DNA of 36,799 nucleotides, taken from Pseudobutyrivibrio sp. UBA1225. GTDB taxonomy: Bacteria; Bacillota; Clostridia; Lachnospirales; Lachnospiraceae. The position numbers and the translations under genes are program-made. This document shows, piece by piece, positions 7,575 to 15,191 of this stretch. The notes under the pieces are model-generated. The model ran no database searches. It saw only the letters and a program-made list of their open reading frames with translations, and was not told where the DNA came from. The stretch spans positions 45,580-82,378 of the forward strand of contig DBWZ01000019.1 in assembly GCA_002309345.1 (NCBI GenBank), in the 5' to 3' direction. Within the stretch, counting starts at the first letter, position 1; each line of letters starts with the position of its first letter.

Positions 7575-8447
7575 ATGGCTAAAATCGGAAGAAATGACCC
7601 TTGCTGGTGTGGCAGTGGTCGCAAGTATAAGCAGTGCCACGAGGCAATGGATCGCAAAATCGACAGCTTTGCAGCCAAAGGCCACAAGGTACCAAAGCAC
7701 AGCATGCTCAAAACACCTGAGCAGGTAGAGATGATTAAGAAATCTGCAGTTATAAACATGACTTGTCTAGATGCGGTAGGTGAGGCTATCCGCGAAGGCA
7801 TGACCACAGCTGAAATCGACAAGATCGTATACGAGACAACTACTAAGATGGGTGGAATACCTGCACCTCTCAATTACGAGGGATTTCCATACAGCGTGTG
7901 CACATCTGTTAACGATCAGGTTTGTCACGGTTACCCATCCGAGGATGTTATCTTAAAAAGCGGCGACATTGTAAACGTAGATTGCTCTACAATTCTAGAT
8001 GGATATTATTCAGACTCCTCTAGGATGTTTATGATAGGAGATGTTGACCCAGAGACAAGAAAGCTTGTTGAGGTTACAAAGGAATGCTGCGACCTAGGAC
8101 TGGCGCAGGTTAAACCGTGGGGCTTCCTTGGAGATGTTGGCGCAGCTATCTGTGAACACGCTCATGCAAATGGTTATCAGGTGGTTCGCGAAATCGGCGG
8201 ACACGGTGTGGGAATTGATTTCCACGAGGAGCCTTGGGTTGGCTACAACACTCTTCCAGGCACCGAGCTTTTATTAGTTCCAGGCTTCATGTTTACAATC
8301 GAGCCTATGATTAACATGGGTACACAAAAGATTAAAACAGATCCAAGCAATGGCTGGGAGGTATCAACACTTGATGGTAAGCCATCGGCACAGTGGGAGT
8401 ATCAGGTGCTTGTCACAGAAGATGGATACGAGGTAATTTCATACTAA
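7575..8447 (+). CDS. map: Methionine aminopeptidase type I with N-terminal SEC-C zinc motif
   Basis: Removes the initiator methionine from nascent proteins. 290 residues. An N-terminal SEC-C motif (RNDPCWCGSGRKYKQCH, residues 6-22) probably binds zinc and may dock at the ribosome, as in other clostridial MetAPs. The pita-bread catalytic domain follows, with metal ligands Asp136, Asp147, His210, Glu243 and Glu275 and the active-site His118 (VCHGYP). The ATG at 7575 is chosen over an in-frame ATG 14 codons upstream because GAGAGG precedes it and the SEC-C motif starts there. It lies 13 bp after the preceding gene and overlaps the next by one base (TAATG). All key residues are intact. Confidence 0.95.
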   Translation: MAKIGRNDPCWCGSGRKYKQCHEAMDRKIDSFAAKGHKVPKHSMLKTPEQVEMIKKSAVINMTCLDAVGEAIREGMTTAEIDKIVYETTTKMGGIPAPLNYEGFPYSVCTSVNDQVCHGYPSEDVILKSGDIVNVDCSTILDGYYSDSSRMFMIGDVDPETRKLVEVTKECCDLGLAQVKPWGFLGDVGAAICEHAHANGYQVVREIGGHGVGIDFHEEPWVGYNTLPGTELLLVPGFMFTIEPMINMGTQKIKTDPSNGWEVSTLDGKPSAQWEYQVLVTEDGYEVISY

Positions 8448-9142
8448 TGAGATTGGACAAATTGCTGGTCGAACTTAATATAGGAACAAGATCTGAAGTA
8501 AAGGCTCTTCTTAAGAAGGGCCTTATTTTAGTTGATGGAGAAAAGATTAATAAGCCAGAGACAAAGGTGGATGAAAATACTGTGGTTGTCACATATCAAG
8601 GTAGAGATTATTCCTACAAGAAGTTTTCCTATTATGTAATGAACAAGCCAAAGGGTGTTATCACTGCCACCGAAGATGCCAAAGAAAAGACGGTGATGGA
8701 TGTTTTTTACCGGCTAATTCCAGATGCTCCAAAGGGCTTGGCTCCAGTTGGTCGATTAGATAAGGATACAACGGGCTTGCTTCTAATAACAAATGACGGC
8801 GTGCTTGCCCATAACATGCTCTCACCCAAAAGGCATGTGGACAAGACCTATTTTGTTACATTAGATGGAGAACTATCTGGCGAGGATATAAAGGCATTAG
8901 AGGAAGGTGTCCACATCGGTGAGGGCGAGCCAACTGCACCTGCTTCTGTGGACTACAATGGTGGAAATACTTGCCACATCACAATCCATGAAGGAAAGTT
9001 TCATCAGGTAAAGAGAATGTTCTTTGCAGTGGGAAGACAGGTGATGGAGCTAAAGCGAACTGCCTTTGGATCACTCAAACTAGATGAAGAAAAGCTGCCA
9101 TGTGGTCAGGCAAAGGAGATAGATATTACTAATATAAGCTAG
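8447..9142 (+). CDS. RsuA/RluB/RluE/RluF-family rRNA pseudouridine synthase
   Basis: Converts a specific uridine in rRNA to pseudouridine. 231 residues from the ATG overlapping the map stop. An S4 RNA-binding domain comes first (RLDKLLVELNIGTRSEVKAL, residues 2-21, to about 60). The catalytic domain has GRLDKDTTGLLLITNDG near 105-121, containing the catalytic Asp, then KTYFV and EGKFHQVKRMF near 185-195. Length and motifs fit the 16S U516 enzyme RsuA best, but paralogues in this family are hard to separate by eye, so no symbol is given. It ends the cluster begun by the NlpC/P60 gene, and no convincing terminator follows. Confidence 0.9.
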   Translation: MRLDKLLVELNIGTRSEVKALLKKGLILVDGEKINKPETKVDENTVVVTYQGRDYSYKKFSYYVMNKPKGVITATEDAKEKTVMDVFYRLIPDAPKGLAPVGRLDKDTTGLLLITNDGVLAHNMLSPKRHVDKTYFVTLDGELSGEDIKALEEGVHIGEGEPTAPASVDYNGGNTCHITIHEGKFHQVKRMFFAVGRQVMELKRTAFGSLKLDEEKLPCGQAKEIDITNIS

Positions 9143-9189
9143 ATTTAACAGTGGCTTCCAAAGCTTTAAAATTAACATCTAAGTTTTAG

Positions 9190-9218
9190 TTGACGATTCA
9201 TGAAACAAGTTTTATTAT
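9190..9218 (+). promoter_or_regulatory. livJ promoter
   Basis: TTGACG (9190-9195), 17-bp spacer, TATTAT (9213-9218), giving a leader of about 95 nt. The leader holds AAAAATCC (9267-9274) pairing with GGATTTTT (9291-9298), a weak terminator-like hairpin just before the GGAGG of livJ, so attenuation is possible. Confidence 0.75.
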
Positions 9219-9321
9219 ATTTCCAACGAGGGGGTTTCGGAATTTAAAGCGTTAAAGAATAAAAGCAAAAATCCAATAATTAATGGGGATGGATTTTTCC
9301 AATTTGTAGGAGGACAACAAT

Positions 9322-10500
9322 ATGAAGAGAAGAGTGTTTAGCTTAGCACTTTGTGCAGCAATGGTAGCATCATTATTTGTTGGCTGTGGTAAGGGTTCTG
9401 CAGGTTCAGATAATGTTGACACATCAGGAGAGCTCACTTGGAGAATTGGAGGTATTGGACCAATCACTGGTGGTGCTGCTCAGTACGGACAGGGTGTAAA
9501 GAACGCTATTCAGCTTGCTGTTGACGAAATCAACGCTGATGGCGGAATTAATGGATATCAGATAGCATTCAACTTCCAGGACGACGAGGCAGATCCTCAG
9601 AAGGCAGTTAATGCTTACAACACACTTAAGGATTGGGGAATGCAGATTCTCGAAGGTACAGTTACATCTGGGGCTTGCGCCGCTGTATCAGAGGAGACAT
9701 ACGCTGACAGAATGTTCCAGCTTACTCCATCTGCTTCATCAACAAGTGTTACAGAAAACCACGACAATACATTCCAGATTTGTTTCTCAGATCCTAACCA
9801 GGGTACGGTTTCAGCTGACTACATTGCTGACAACAAGCTTGGAACAAAGATTGGTATCATCTACGATAGTTCAGATCCATACTCATCAGGCGTTTACCAA
9901 AATTTCGCTACAGAAGCAAAGGCTAAGGGTCTTGATATCGTAGCAACAGAGGCTTTCACAGCTGACAACAAGACTGATTTCTCTACACAGCTTCAGAAAT
10001 GTAAGAGTGCAGATGCAGATTTATTGTTCCTTCCATTCTACTACACAGAGGGTTCAATCGTTCTTACACAGGCTGATCAGATGGGATATACTCCAACAAT
10101 GTTTGGTGTAGATGGATTCGACGGACTTCTTGGTGTAGAGAACTTCGATACAAAGCTTGCTGAGGGTGTATATCTTCTTACACCATTTGCAGCCGACTCT
10201 GAAGACGAAGCTACAAAGTCATTTGTTTCTAAGTACGAAGAGCAGTTCAAGGGCACACCTAACCAGTTCGCAGCAGATGCTTACGATGGTGTTTACATCA
10301 TCAAGGAAGCACTTGAGGCAGCAGACCTTAAGCCAGATGCTTCAAATGAAGATATCTGTGATGCTCTTATCTCTGGAATCCAGGATATCAACTATAATGG
10401 TCTTACAGGCGAAGGCATGACTTGGAACGACAAGGGTGAGGTTTCAAAAGCGCCTAAGGCTGTCATCATCAAAGATGGTGGATATGTATCAGCTGAATAA
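9322..10500 (+). CDS. livJ: Branched-chain amino acid ABC transporter, substrate-binding lipoprotein
   Basis: Captures Leu/Ile/Val-type amino acids outside the membrane and delivers them to LivHM. 392 residues. Lipoprotein signal with basic MKRR, a hydrophobic core and lipobox LFVGC (Cys22 lipidated), then the type I periplasmic-binding fold (Peripla_BP_6) starting at WRIGGIGPITGGAAQYGQG. SASSTSVTENHDNTFQI is the typical ligand-loop region, and the AADAYDGVYIIKEAL helix lies near the end. GGAGG precedes the start. It heads livJHMGF, separated from livH by two large hairpins that probably let the binding protein be made in excess. The ligand could also be another amino acid; the sequence does not decide. 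Confidence 0.93.
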   Translation: MKRRVFSLALCAAMVASLFVGCGKGSAGSDNVDTSGELTWRIGGIGPITGGAAQYGQGVKNAIQLAVDEINADGGINGYQIAFNFQDDEADPQKAVNAYNTLKDWGMQILEGTVTSGACAAVSEETYADRMFQLTPSASSTSVTENHDNTFQICFSDPNQGTVSADYIADNKLGTKIGIIYDSSDPYSSGVYQNFATEAKAKGLDIVATEAFTADNKTDFSTQLQKCKSADADLLFLPFYYTEGSIVLTQADQMGYTPTMFGVDGFDGLLGVENFDTKLAEGVYLLTPFAADSEDEATKSFVSKYEEQFKGTPNQFAADAYDGVYIIKEALEAADLKPDASNEDICDALISGIQDINYNGLTGEGMTWNDKGEVSKAPKAVIIKDGGYVSAE

Positions 10501-10508
10501 AATGTAAT

Positions 10509-10746
10509 GCAGCTGTTACGCCAACAAGCCTATTAATTTCTACGCCAGCAAAGAAAGCTTCGCTTAAGAAATAATAGAGCTTGATGTCTACAGCTGCATA
10601 AGAATAATATAAAAGCAGCTGTTACGCCAACAAGCCTATTAATTTCTACGCTCAGCAAAGAAAGCTTCGCTTAAGAAATAATAGAGCTTGATGTCTACAG
10701 CTGCATAAGAATAATTATAAAAGCAGCTGTTACGCCAACAAGCCAT
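10509..10746 (+). repeat. Tandem long-hairpin repeat between livJ and livH
   Basis: Two almost identical units (hairpins 10509-10597 and 10615-10704, start-to-start 106 bp) and a truncated third unit of 22 bases (10723-10744). Each folds with GCAGCTGT/ACAGCTGC closing it, then CAAGC/GCTTG, then ATTAATTTCT/AGAAATAAT with one bulge, and an AAGC-TTC-GCTT tip. The third copy has only the 5' half. The units differ by one inserted T and a small change in the linker, so the duplication is recent. There is no T-run, so I read them as mRNA-stabilising or processing hairpins, or an inserted repeat element, rather than terminators. Confidence 0.85.
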
Positions 10747-10807
10747 CATGGACTTATTGACTACGGATAAACAAAAACTATAATCTATATAGAGACGTAC
10801 ATCAATG

Positions 10808-10861
10808 GCGATGCACCAGATTTCTTTAGCTGATGACGGCTACGGGGACGGCGTGCATCGC
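10808..10861 (+). promoter_or_regulatory. Leader hairpin upstream of livH
   Basis: Perfect 9-bp stem GCGATGCAC (10808-10816) / GTGCATCGC (10853-10861) enclosing a 36-nt loop, 30 bp before the livH start. With the tandem hairpins it makes the whole 391 bp livJ-livH gap structured. Function unknown. Confidence 0.55.
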
Positions 10862-10891
10862 AATATTATTTTTGAAAGAGAGTTTTTAGTT

Positions 10892-11773
10892 ATGGGATTT
10901 TTAACCTATCTAATCAACGGTTTGAGTTTGGGAAGTGTATATGCCCTCATAGCTTTGGGATACACCATGGTTTACGGTATTGCAAAGATGCTTAACTTCG
11001 CCCACGGTGACGTTATTATGATTGGCGCATATTTGGTATTTATTTGCACATCAAATGCTGGTATGCCGGCTATTGTTTCTATAGTTATTGCAATAGGTTG
11101 CTGTACAGCACTTGGAATGATCATAGAAAAGATAGCCTACGCTCCACTCAGAAAGGCTACTAATCTGGCAGTACTTATCACCGCAATCGGTGTCAGCTAT
11201 TTCTTACAGAACGTGGCACTTTTGGTGTTCGGTTCAAACCCTGTATCATTCACATCAATCATCCCTTGGAAGGGTCTTACCTTTGCAGGCGGACAGCTTA
11301 AGATTACAGGCAACGCCATAATCGCTATTTCAGTATGTCTTGTAATAATGATTGTGCTCATGTGGTTCGTCAAGAACACCAAGCCAGGTCAGGCAATGCG
11401 TGCTGTATCCGAGGATAGAGATGCAGCAGTATTGATGGGAATCAACGTCAATGCAACGATTTCCCTTACTTTTGCTATTGGCTCTGGTCTTGCAGCAATT
11501 GCAGGAGCATTGCTTTGTAGCTCATATCCATCACTTACTCCATACACAGGTTCAATGCCTGGTATCAAAGCCTTCACGGCAGCGGTATTCGGTGGAATCG
11601 GCTCCATTCCAGGAGCACTTCTTGGTGGATTATTACTTGGTATTATTGAGATTTTGGCAAAGGCATACATCTCCAGTGAGTTGGCAGATGCTATCGTATT
11701 TGCGGTATTAATTATTGTACTTTTGGTTAAGCCTTCAGGAATTTTAGGCAAGCAGATTAAAGAGAAGGTGTAG
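10892..11773 (+). CDS. livH: Branched-chain amino acid ABC transporter permease LivH
   Basis: One of two membrane subunits of the transporter. 293 residues from the ATG at 10892, which begins the family-typical MGFLTYLINGLSLGSVYALIALGYTMVYGI. An in-frame extension of 29 codons upstream overlaps the leader hairpin, is polar and unlike LivH, so I exclude it. About eight membrane helices; the family motif AMRAVSEDRDAAVLMGIN (cytoplasmic coupling region) and the glycine-rich AVFGGIGSIPGALLGGLLLG are present. livM follows directly. Confidence 0.94.
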   Translation: MGFLTYLINGLSLGSVYALIALGYTMVYGIAKMLNFAHGDVIMIGAYLVFICTSNAGMPAIVSIVIAIGCCTALGMIIEKIAYAPLRKATNLAVLITAIGVSYFLQNVALLVFGSNPVSFTSIIPWKGLTFAGGQLKITGNAIIAISVCLVIMIVLMWFVKNTKPGQAMRAVSEDRDAAVLMGINVNATISLTFAIGSGLAAIAGALLCSSYPSLTPYTGSMPGIKAFTAAVFGGIGSIPGALLGGLLLGIIEILAKAYISSELADAIVFAVLIIVLLVKPSGILGKQIKEKV

Positions 11774-11776
11774 GTG

Positions 11777-12862
11777 ATGAAGATGGAAAAATTAAAGAAA
11801 CTTACAACCGGATCAAACAAATCAACGACAAAGCTTATAGCTACTATTGCTGTAATAGTTATTTTATATGCAGTTATGACCATTCTTGATGCCACAGGAA
11901 GTCTCACATCTCTTATGAAGGGATTGCTCGTTCCGGTTTGTGCATACTCCCTTGTGGCAGTTGGTCTCAACCTGTGTGTTGGATATCTAGGAGAGCTTTC
12001 TCTTGGCCATGCTGGATTTATGTGTGTTGGAGCATTTATCTCGGCGTTCTTTTCAAAGGCATTTAGAGGAACTATTCCAGATGTACCAAGATTTATCATT
12101 GCTCTTGTCATTGGAACATTCTTTGCAGGATTATTTGGATTCCTTATTGCAATCCCAGTTCTCAGACTTAGAGGCGATTATCTTGCAATCGTAACCTTGG
12201 CATTTGGTGAGATTATCAAAAATGTTATCAACGTTTTATACGTAGGAATCGACGGCAAGGGTGTTCATTTTTCACTTAAAGATATGATGGCTCTTGGAAT
12301 GGAACCCGATGGCACTGTCATAGTAAATGGCGCTCAGGGAATCACGGGAACACCGCGTCAGTCTACGTTTACAATTGCCGTACTGTTGCTCATCGTCGCT
12401 GTGATAGTTACACACAACTTTGTTAATTCTAGAACAGGTAGAGCAGTCAAAGCTATCCGTGACAATCAGATTGCAGCCGAGACAGTTGGTCTTCCAATTA
12501 CAAAATACAAGCTTATCGCATTTACGTTATCAGCTGCAATAGCAGGTGTAGGTGGCGTTTTATATGCTCACAACATCAGCTCGCTTACAGCTACGACAAA
12601 CACATTCGGTTACAACATGTCTATCATGATTTTGGTATACGTTGTCCTAGGCGGTATCGGCAATTTCTCTGGTTCTATCATTGCAGCAACATTGCTCATC
12701 TTACTTCCAGAGATGCTTAGAGGACTTGCAAACTACAGAATGCTTATCTACTCAATCGTCCTCATTGCACTCATGTTATTTAACTGGGCTCCATCAATCC
12801 TTAAGTGGAGAGAAGAGCACGGTCTTAAAGCTATCATCAAAAAGAAAAAGGAGGTGCAGTAA
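11777..12862 (+). CDS. livM: Branched-chain amino acid ABC transporter permease LivM
   Basis: Second permease subunit. About 361 residues, with helices from residue 20 onwards and the family segments NLCVGYLGELSLGHAGFMCVG, LRLRGDYLAIVTLAFGEI, and the coupling motif GRAVKAIRDNQIAAETVGL. The start is ambiguous: GTG 11774, ATG 11777 and ATG 11783 are all in frame; AAGGTG upstream best fits 11777. The first 20 residues are polar and not conserved in the family, so the choice does not change function. The stop overlaps the livG start by one base. Confidence 0.92.
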   Translation: MKMEKLKKLTTGSNKSTTKLIATIAVIVILYAVMTILDATGSLTSLMKGLLVPVCAYSLVAVGLNLCVGYLGELSLGHAGFMCVGAFISAFFSKAFRGTIPDVPRFIIALVIGTFFAGLFGFLIAIPVLRLRGDYLAIVTLAFGEIIKNVINVLYVGIDGKGVHFSLKDMMALGMEPDGTVIVNGAQGITGTPRQSTFTIAVLLLIVAVIVTHNFVNSRTGRAVKAIRDNQIAAETVGLPITKYKLIAFTLSAAIAGVGGVLYAHNISSLTATTNTFGYNMSIMILVYVVLGGIGNFSGSIIAATLLILLPEMLRGLANYRMLIYSIVLIALMLFNWAPSILKWREEHGLKAIIKKKKEVQ

Positions 12863-13620
12863 TGAGCTTACTAGAAGTTACTAATCTTGGCATTTCCTTT
12901 GGTGGACTTAGAGCCGTTGATGAGTTCAACATCTCTATCGAAGAGGGCGAGCTCTATGGTTTGATTGGTCCAAACGGTGCAGGAAAGACTACAGTTTTCA
13001 ACATGCTTACAGGCATCTACAAGCCTACTGACGGCAAGATTTTCCTTGATGGAACAGATATCACAGGCAAGAAGACAGCCGAAATCAACAAGGCAGGTGT
13101 TGCTAGAACGTTCCAGAACATCCGACTTTTCGGCGATCAATCTGTGTTAGACAATGTAAAGATTGGATTACACAATTCTTTTAAATACGGAACTGCAACT
13201 GGAATTTTTAGATTGCCAAAGTTCTTTAATACAGAAAAGAAGATGGATGAAAAGGCGCTAGAGATTCTTTCAGTATTCGGGCTTGATAAGTTTGCAGATG
13301 TTTTGGCATCTAATCTTCCATATGGTAAACAGCGTCAGCTTGAGATTGCTCGCGCACTTGCTACCAATCCAAAGCTCTTACTTTTGGATGAGCCAGCAGC
13401 AGGTATGAATCCAAACGAGACGAAGGATTTGATGAACACTATCGCACTTATCAGAAAGGAATTTGGTGTTACCATCCTTTTGATTGAACATGATATGAAG
13501 CTTGTATCAGGTATCTGCGAAAAGCTTACAGTATTAAATTTTGGACGTGTCTTGTCACAGGGACAAACATCAACTGTACTTAACGACCCAGAGGTTATCA
13601 AGGCATATCTTGGAGAGTAG
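12862..13620 (+). CDS. livG: Branched-chain amino acid ABC transporter ATPase LivG
   Basis: ATP-hydrolysing subunit. 252 residues with Walker A GPNGAGKTT (about 36-44), Q-loop ARTFQNIRLF, the LivG-type insertion before the helical domain, a signature variant PYGKQRQLEIARAL in place of the usual SGGQ, Walker B LLLLDEPAAGMN and switch His in LLIEHDMK. The C-terminal tail EVIKAYLGE is typical of the Liv ATPases. A strong AAGGAGGTG lies before the start, inside the end of livM. Confidence 0.95.
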   Translation: MSLLEVTNLGISFGGLRAVDEFNISIEEGELYGLIGPNGAGKTTVFNMLTGIYKPTDGKIFLDGTDITGKKTAEINKAGVARTFQNIRLFGDQSVLDNVKIGLHNSFKYGTATGIFRLPKFFNTEKKMDEKALEILSVFGLDKFADVLASNLPYGKQRQLEIARALATNPKLLLLDEPAAGMNPNETKDLMNTIALIRKEFGVTILLIEHDMKLVSGICEKLTVLNFGRVLSQGQTSTVLNDPEVIKAYLGE

Positions 13621-13643
13621 ATTATTTATTGAGGTATATGATA

Positions 13644-13690
13644 AAGCAAAACTTACCCTTTAAGAAGGGTGTCAAAGATGAGCTTTGCTT
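13644..13690 (+). promoter_or_regulatory. Intercistronic hairpin between livG and livF
   Basis: AAGCAAA (about 13644) pairs with TTTGCTT (about 13684), enclosing a second stem ACCCTT/AAGGGT. No T-run follows, so it is more likely an RNA-processing or stability element than a terminator. The GAGGTG of livF comes 20 bases later. Confidence 0.5.
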
Positions 13691-13717
13691 ACATTGACGA
13701 AATAGATGAGGTGCTAA

Positions 13718-14422
13718 ATGTTAGAAGTTAAAGATTTAAAAGTAAATTACGGAGTCATCCAGGCCTTGAAGGGAATCAGCTTCGAGGTTAACGAGGGAGA
13801 GGTAATTGCCTTGATTGGCGCCAACGGTGCCGGCAAGACGACTACACTTCAGACCATCTCTGGAATGCTTACTCCAACCACCGGTTCAGTAATGCTTAAC
13901 GGTGTAGATATAACTAGGATTCCAGGGCACAAAATCGTATCCATGGGACTTGCTCATGTGCCGGAAGGACGTAGAGTTTTCCCTGGTTTAACTGTGCTTG
14001 AAAACTTGAAAATGGGAGCATATACTAGAAGTAACAAGAAGGAAATTGCTGACTCATACGAGATGGTATATGAGAGTTTTCCTAGATTAAAGGAGCGTCA
14101 GAATCAGCTGGCAGGTACACTTTCAGGTGGCGAGCAGCAGATGCTTGCAATGGGCCGTGCACTTATGAGCAAACCTAGCATCGTGCTTATGGACGAGCCA
14201 TCAATGGGACTTTCGCCAATCTATGTTGATGAGATTTTTAAAATAATTCAGTCGATTTCCGATGCAGGCACGACAGTTCTTCTAGTTGAGCAGAACGCTA
14301 AAAAGGCACTTGCAATCGCAGATAGAGCTTATGTACTTGAGACAGGAAACATAGTTCTCTCTGGCGACGCCAAGGACCTCATGAATGACGATTCTATCAA
14401 AAAAGCCTATCTAGGAGAATAG
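13718..14422 (+). CDS. livF: Branched-chain amino acid ABC transporter ATPase LivF
   Basis: Second ATPase subunit, pairing with LivG. 234 residues: Walker A GANGAGKTTT (about 34-43), LAHVPEGRRVFPGLTVLENL, signature LSGGEQQMLAMGRAL, Walker B IVLMDEPSMGLSP, switch region LLVEQNAKKAL and the tail IKKAYLGE. It is preceded by GAGGTG and a hairpin-containing 97-bp gap. The next gene starts 16 bp downstream. Confidence 0.95.
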   Translation: MLEVKDLKVNYGVIQALKGISFEVNEGEVIALIGANGAGKTTTLQTISGMLTPTTGSVMLNGVDITRIPGHKIVSMGLAHVPEGRRVFPGLTVLENLKMGAYTRSNKKEIADSYEMVYESFPRLKERQNQLAGTLSGGEQQMLAMGRALMSKPSIVLMDEPSMGLSPIYVDEIFKIIQSISDAGTTVLLVEQNAKKALAIADRAYVLETGNIVLSGDAKDLMNDDSIKKAYLGE

Positions 14423-14438
14423 TAGGGAGGTTTACAAC

Positions 14439-15062
14439 ATGGCAGATGAGAAAAAACTTGTTATTTGTATCGCAAGAAGCTATGGTTCAGGTGGTCTTAC
14501 TCTAGCCAAAAAGCTGGGTGCAGAATTTGGGATTCCAGTCTATGATCGAGAGATTCTACGAATTGCTTCAGACCAAAGTGGAATCAATGAAGAATTGTTT
14601 GGTCAGGTTGATGAACATGTTCGAAAGATTATCTTGACAGCAAAAGGTAAATACAAGGGCAAGCCTCTTACACCAGAGTACGCAGCCTTCACATCCGATG
14701 ACAATCTGTTTGAACTTCAGGCTGATGTTATCAAACGAATAGCCGATGCTCAGAGTTGCATTTTTGTTGGTCGTTGTGCGGATTATATTTTAAAAGACAG
14801 GCCATATGTGCTTTCGCTTTTCTTCTACGCTTCCGAAGAGGACTGCCTTAAGCGACTTCGCAAGCAGGTCAGCGGAACAGATGATGAACTCATCAAGCGT
14901 ATGCACGACATAGACAAGCATCGAGCTGATTACTATCGTTACTATACCGGTCGCGATTGGAACGATGCCCGCAACTACGATTTCTGCCTAGACACAGGAG
15001 TTATGGACTACGACAAGCTAGTTGAGGTTGTGAAGTCCTACATTGAAATAAAAAATAGATAG
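14439..15062 (+). CDS. Cytidylate-kinase-like protein
   Basis: 207 residues of the cytidylate-kinase-like family (PF13189 type): the P-loop-like IARSYGSGGLTLAKKLG (11-27), PVYDREILRIAS (33-44), FVGRCADYIL in the middle, and a lid-like arginine-rich segment (DKHRADYYRYYTGRDW). These proteins are common in clostridia as single genes. They resemble Cmk but are shorter in places, and their substrate is generally not established. It is 16 bp from livF with its own GGGAGG, so it is probably transcribed with the transporter. The link to amino acid uptake is unclear. Confidence 0.8.
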   Translation: MADEKKLVICIARSYGSGGLTLAKKLGAEFGIPVYDREILRIASDQSGINEELFGQVDEHVRKIILTAKGKYKGKPLTPEYAAFTSDDNLFELQADVIKRIADAQSCIFVGRCADYILKDRPYVLSLFFYASEEDCLKRLRKQVSGTDDELIKRMHDIDKHRADYYRYYTGRDWNDARNYDFCLDTGVMDYDKLVEVVKSYIEIKNR

Positions 15063-15065
15063 ATT

Positions 15066-15093
15066 AAAAGCATCCTTTAGCGAGGATGCTTTT
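15066..15093 (+). terminator. Terminator of the liv operon
   Basis: Perfect 11-bp stem AAAAGCATCCT / AGGATGCTTTT (15066-15076 / 15083-15093) with a 6-base loop, directly after the cytidylate-kinase-like gene. Confidence 0.85.
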
Positions 15094-15103
15094 AAAAACA
15101 GAT

Positions 15104-15145
15104 AAAACTTGTTTGTCCAACTTGAACAAACAAGTTTTGTTCTTT
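15104..15145. terminator. Second long hairpin before mutS2
   Basis: Perfect 13-bp stem AAAACTTGTTTGT (15104-15116) / ACAAACAAGTTTT (15126-15138), 10 bp after the first terminator. A-rich on one side and T-rich on the other, so it could act on either strand. Confidence 0.65.
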
Positions 15146-15191
15146 ATGATAATAGCTAAAGTAGTATTCATGGAGGCTAGATAAATATAAT

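Noticed and set aside
9267..9298. T-box for branched-chain amino acids before livJ
   Set aside because: No T-box consensus or specifier loop is visible; only a short terminator-like hairpin.
10509..10746. CRISPR-like array
   Set aside because: Units are 106 bp, nearly identical throughout, with no unique spacers and no cas genes.
10805..10891. N-terminal extension of LivH
   Set aside because: The extra 29 codons overlap a leader hairpin and are unlike the LivH N-terminus, which begins at 10892.
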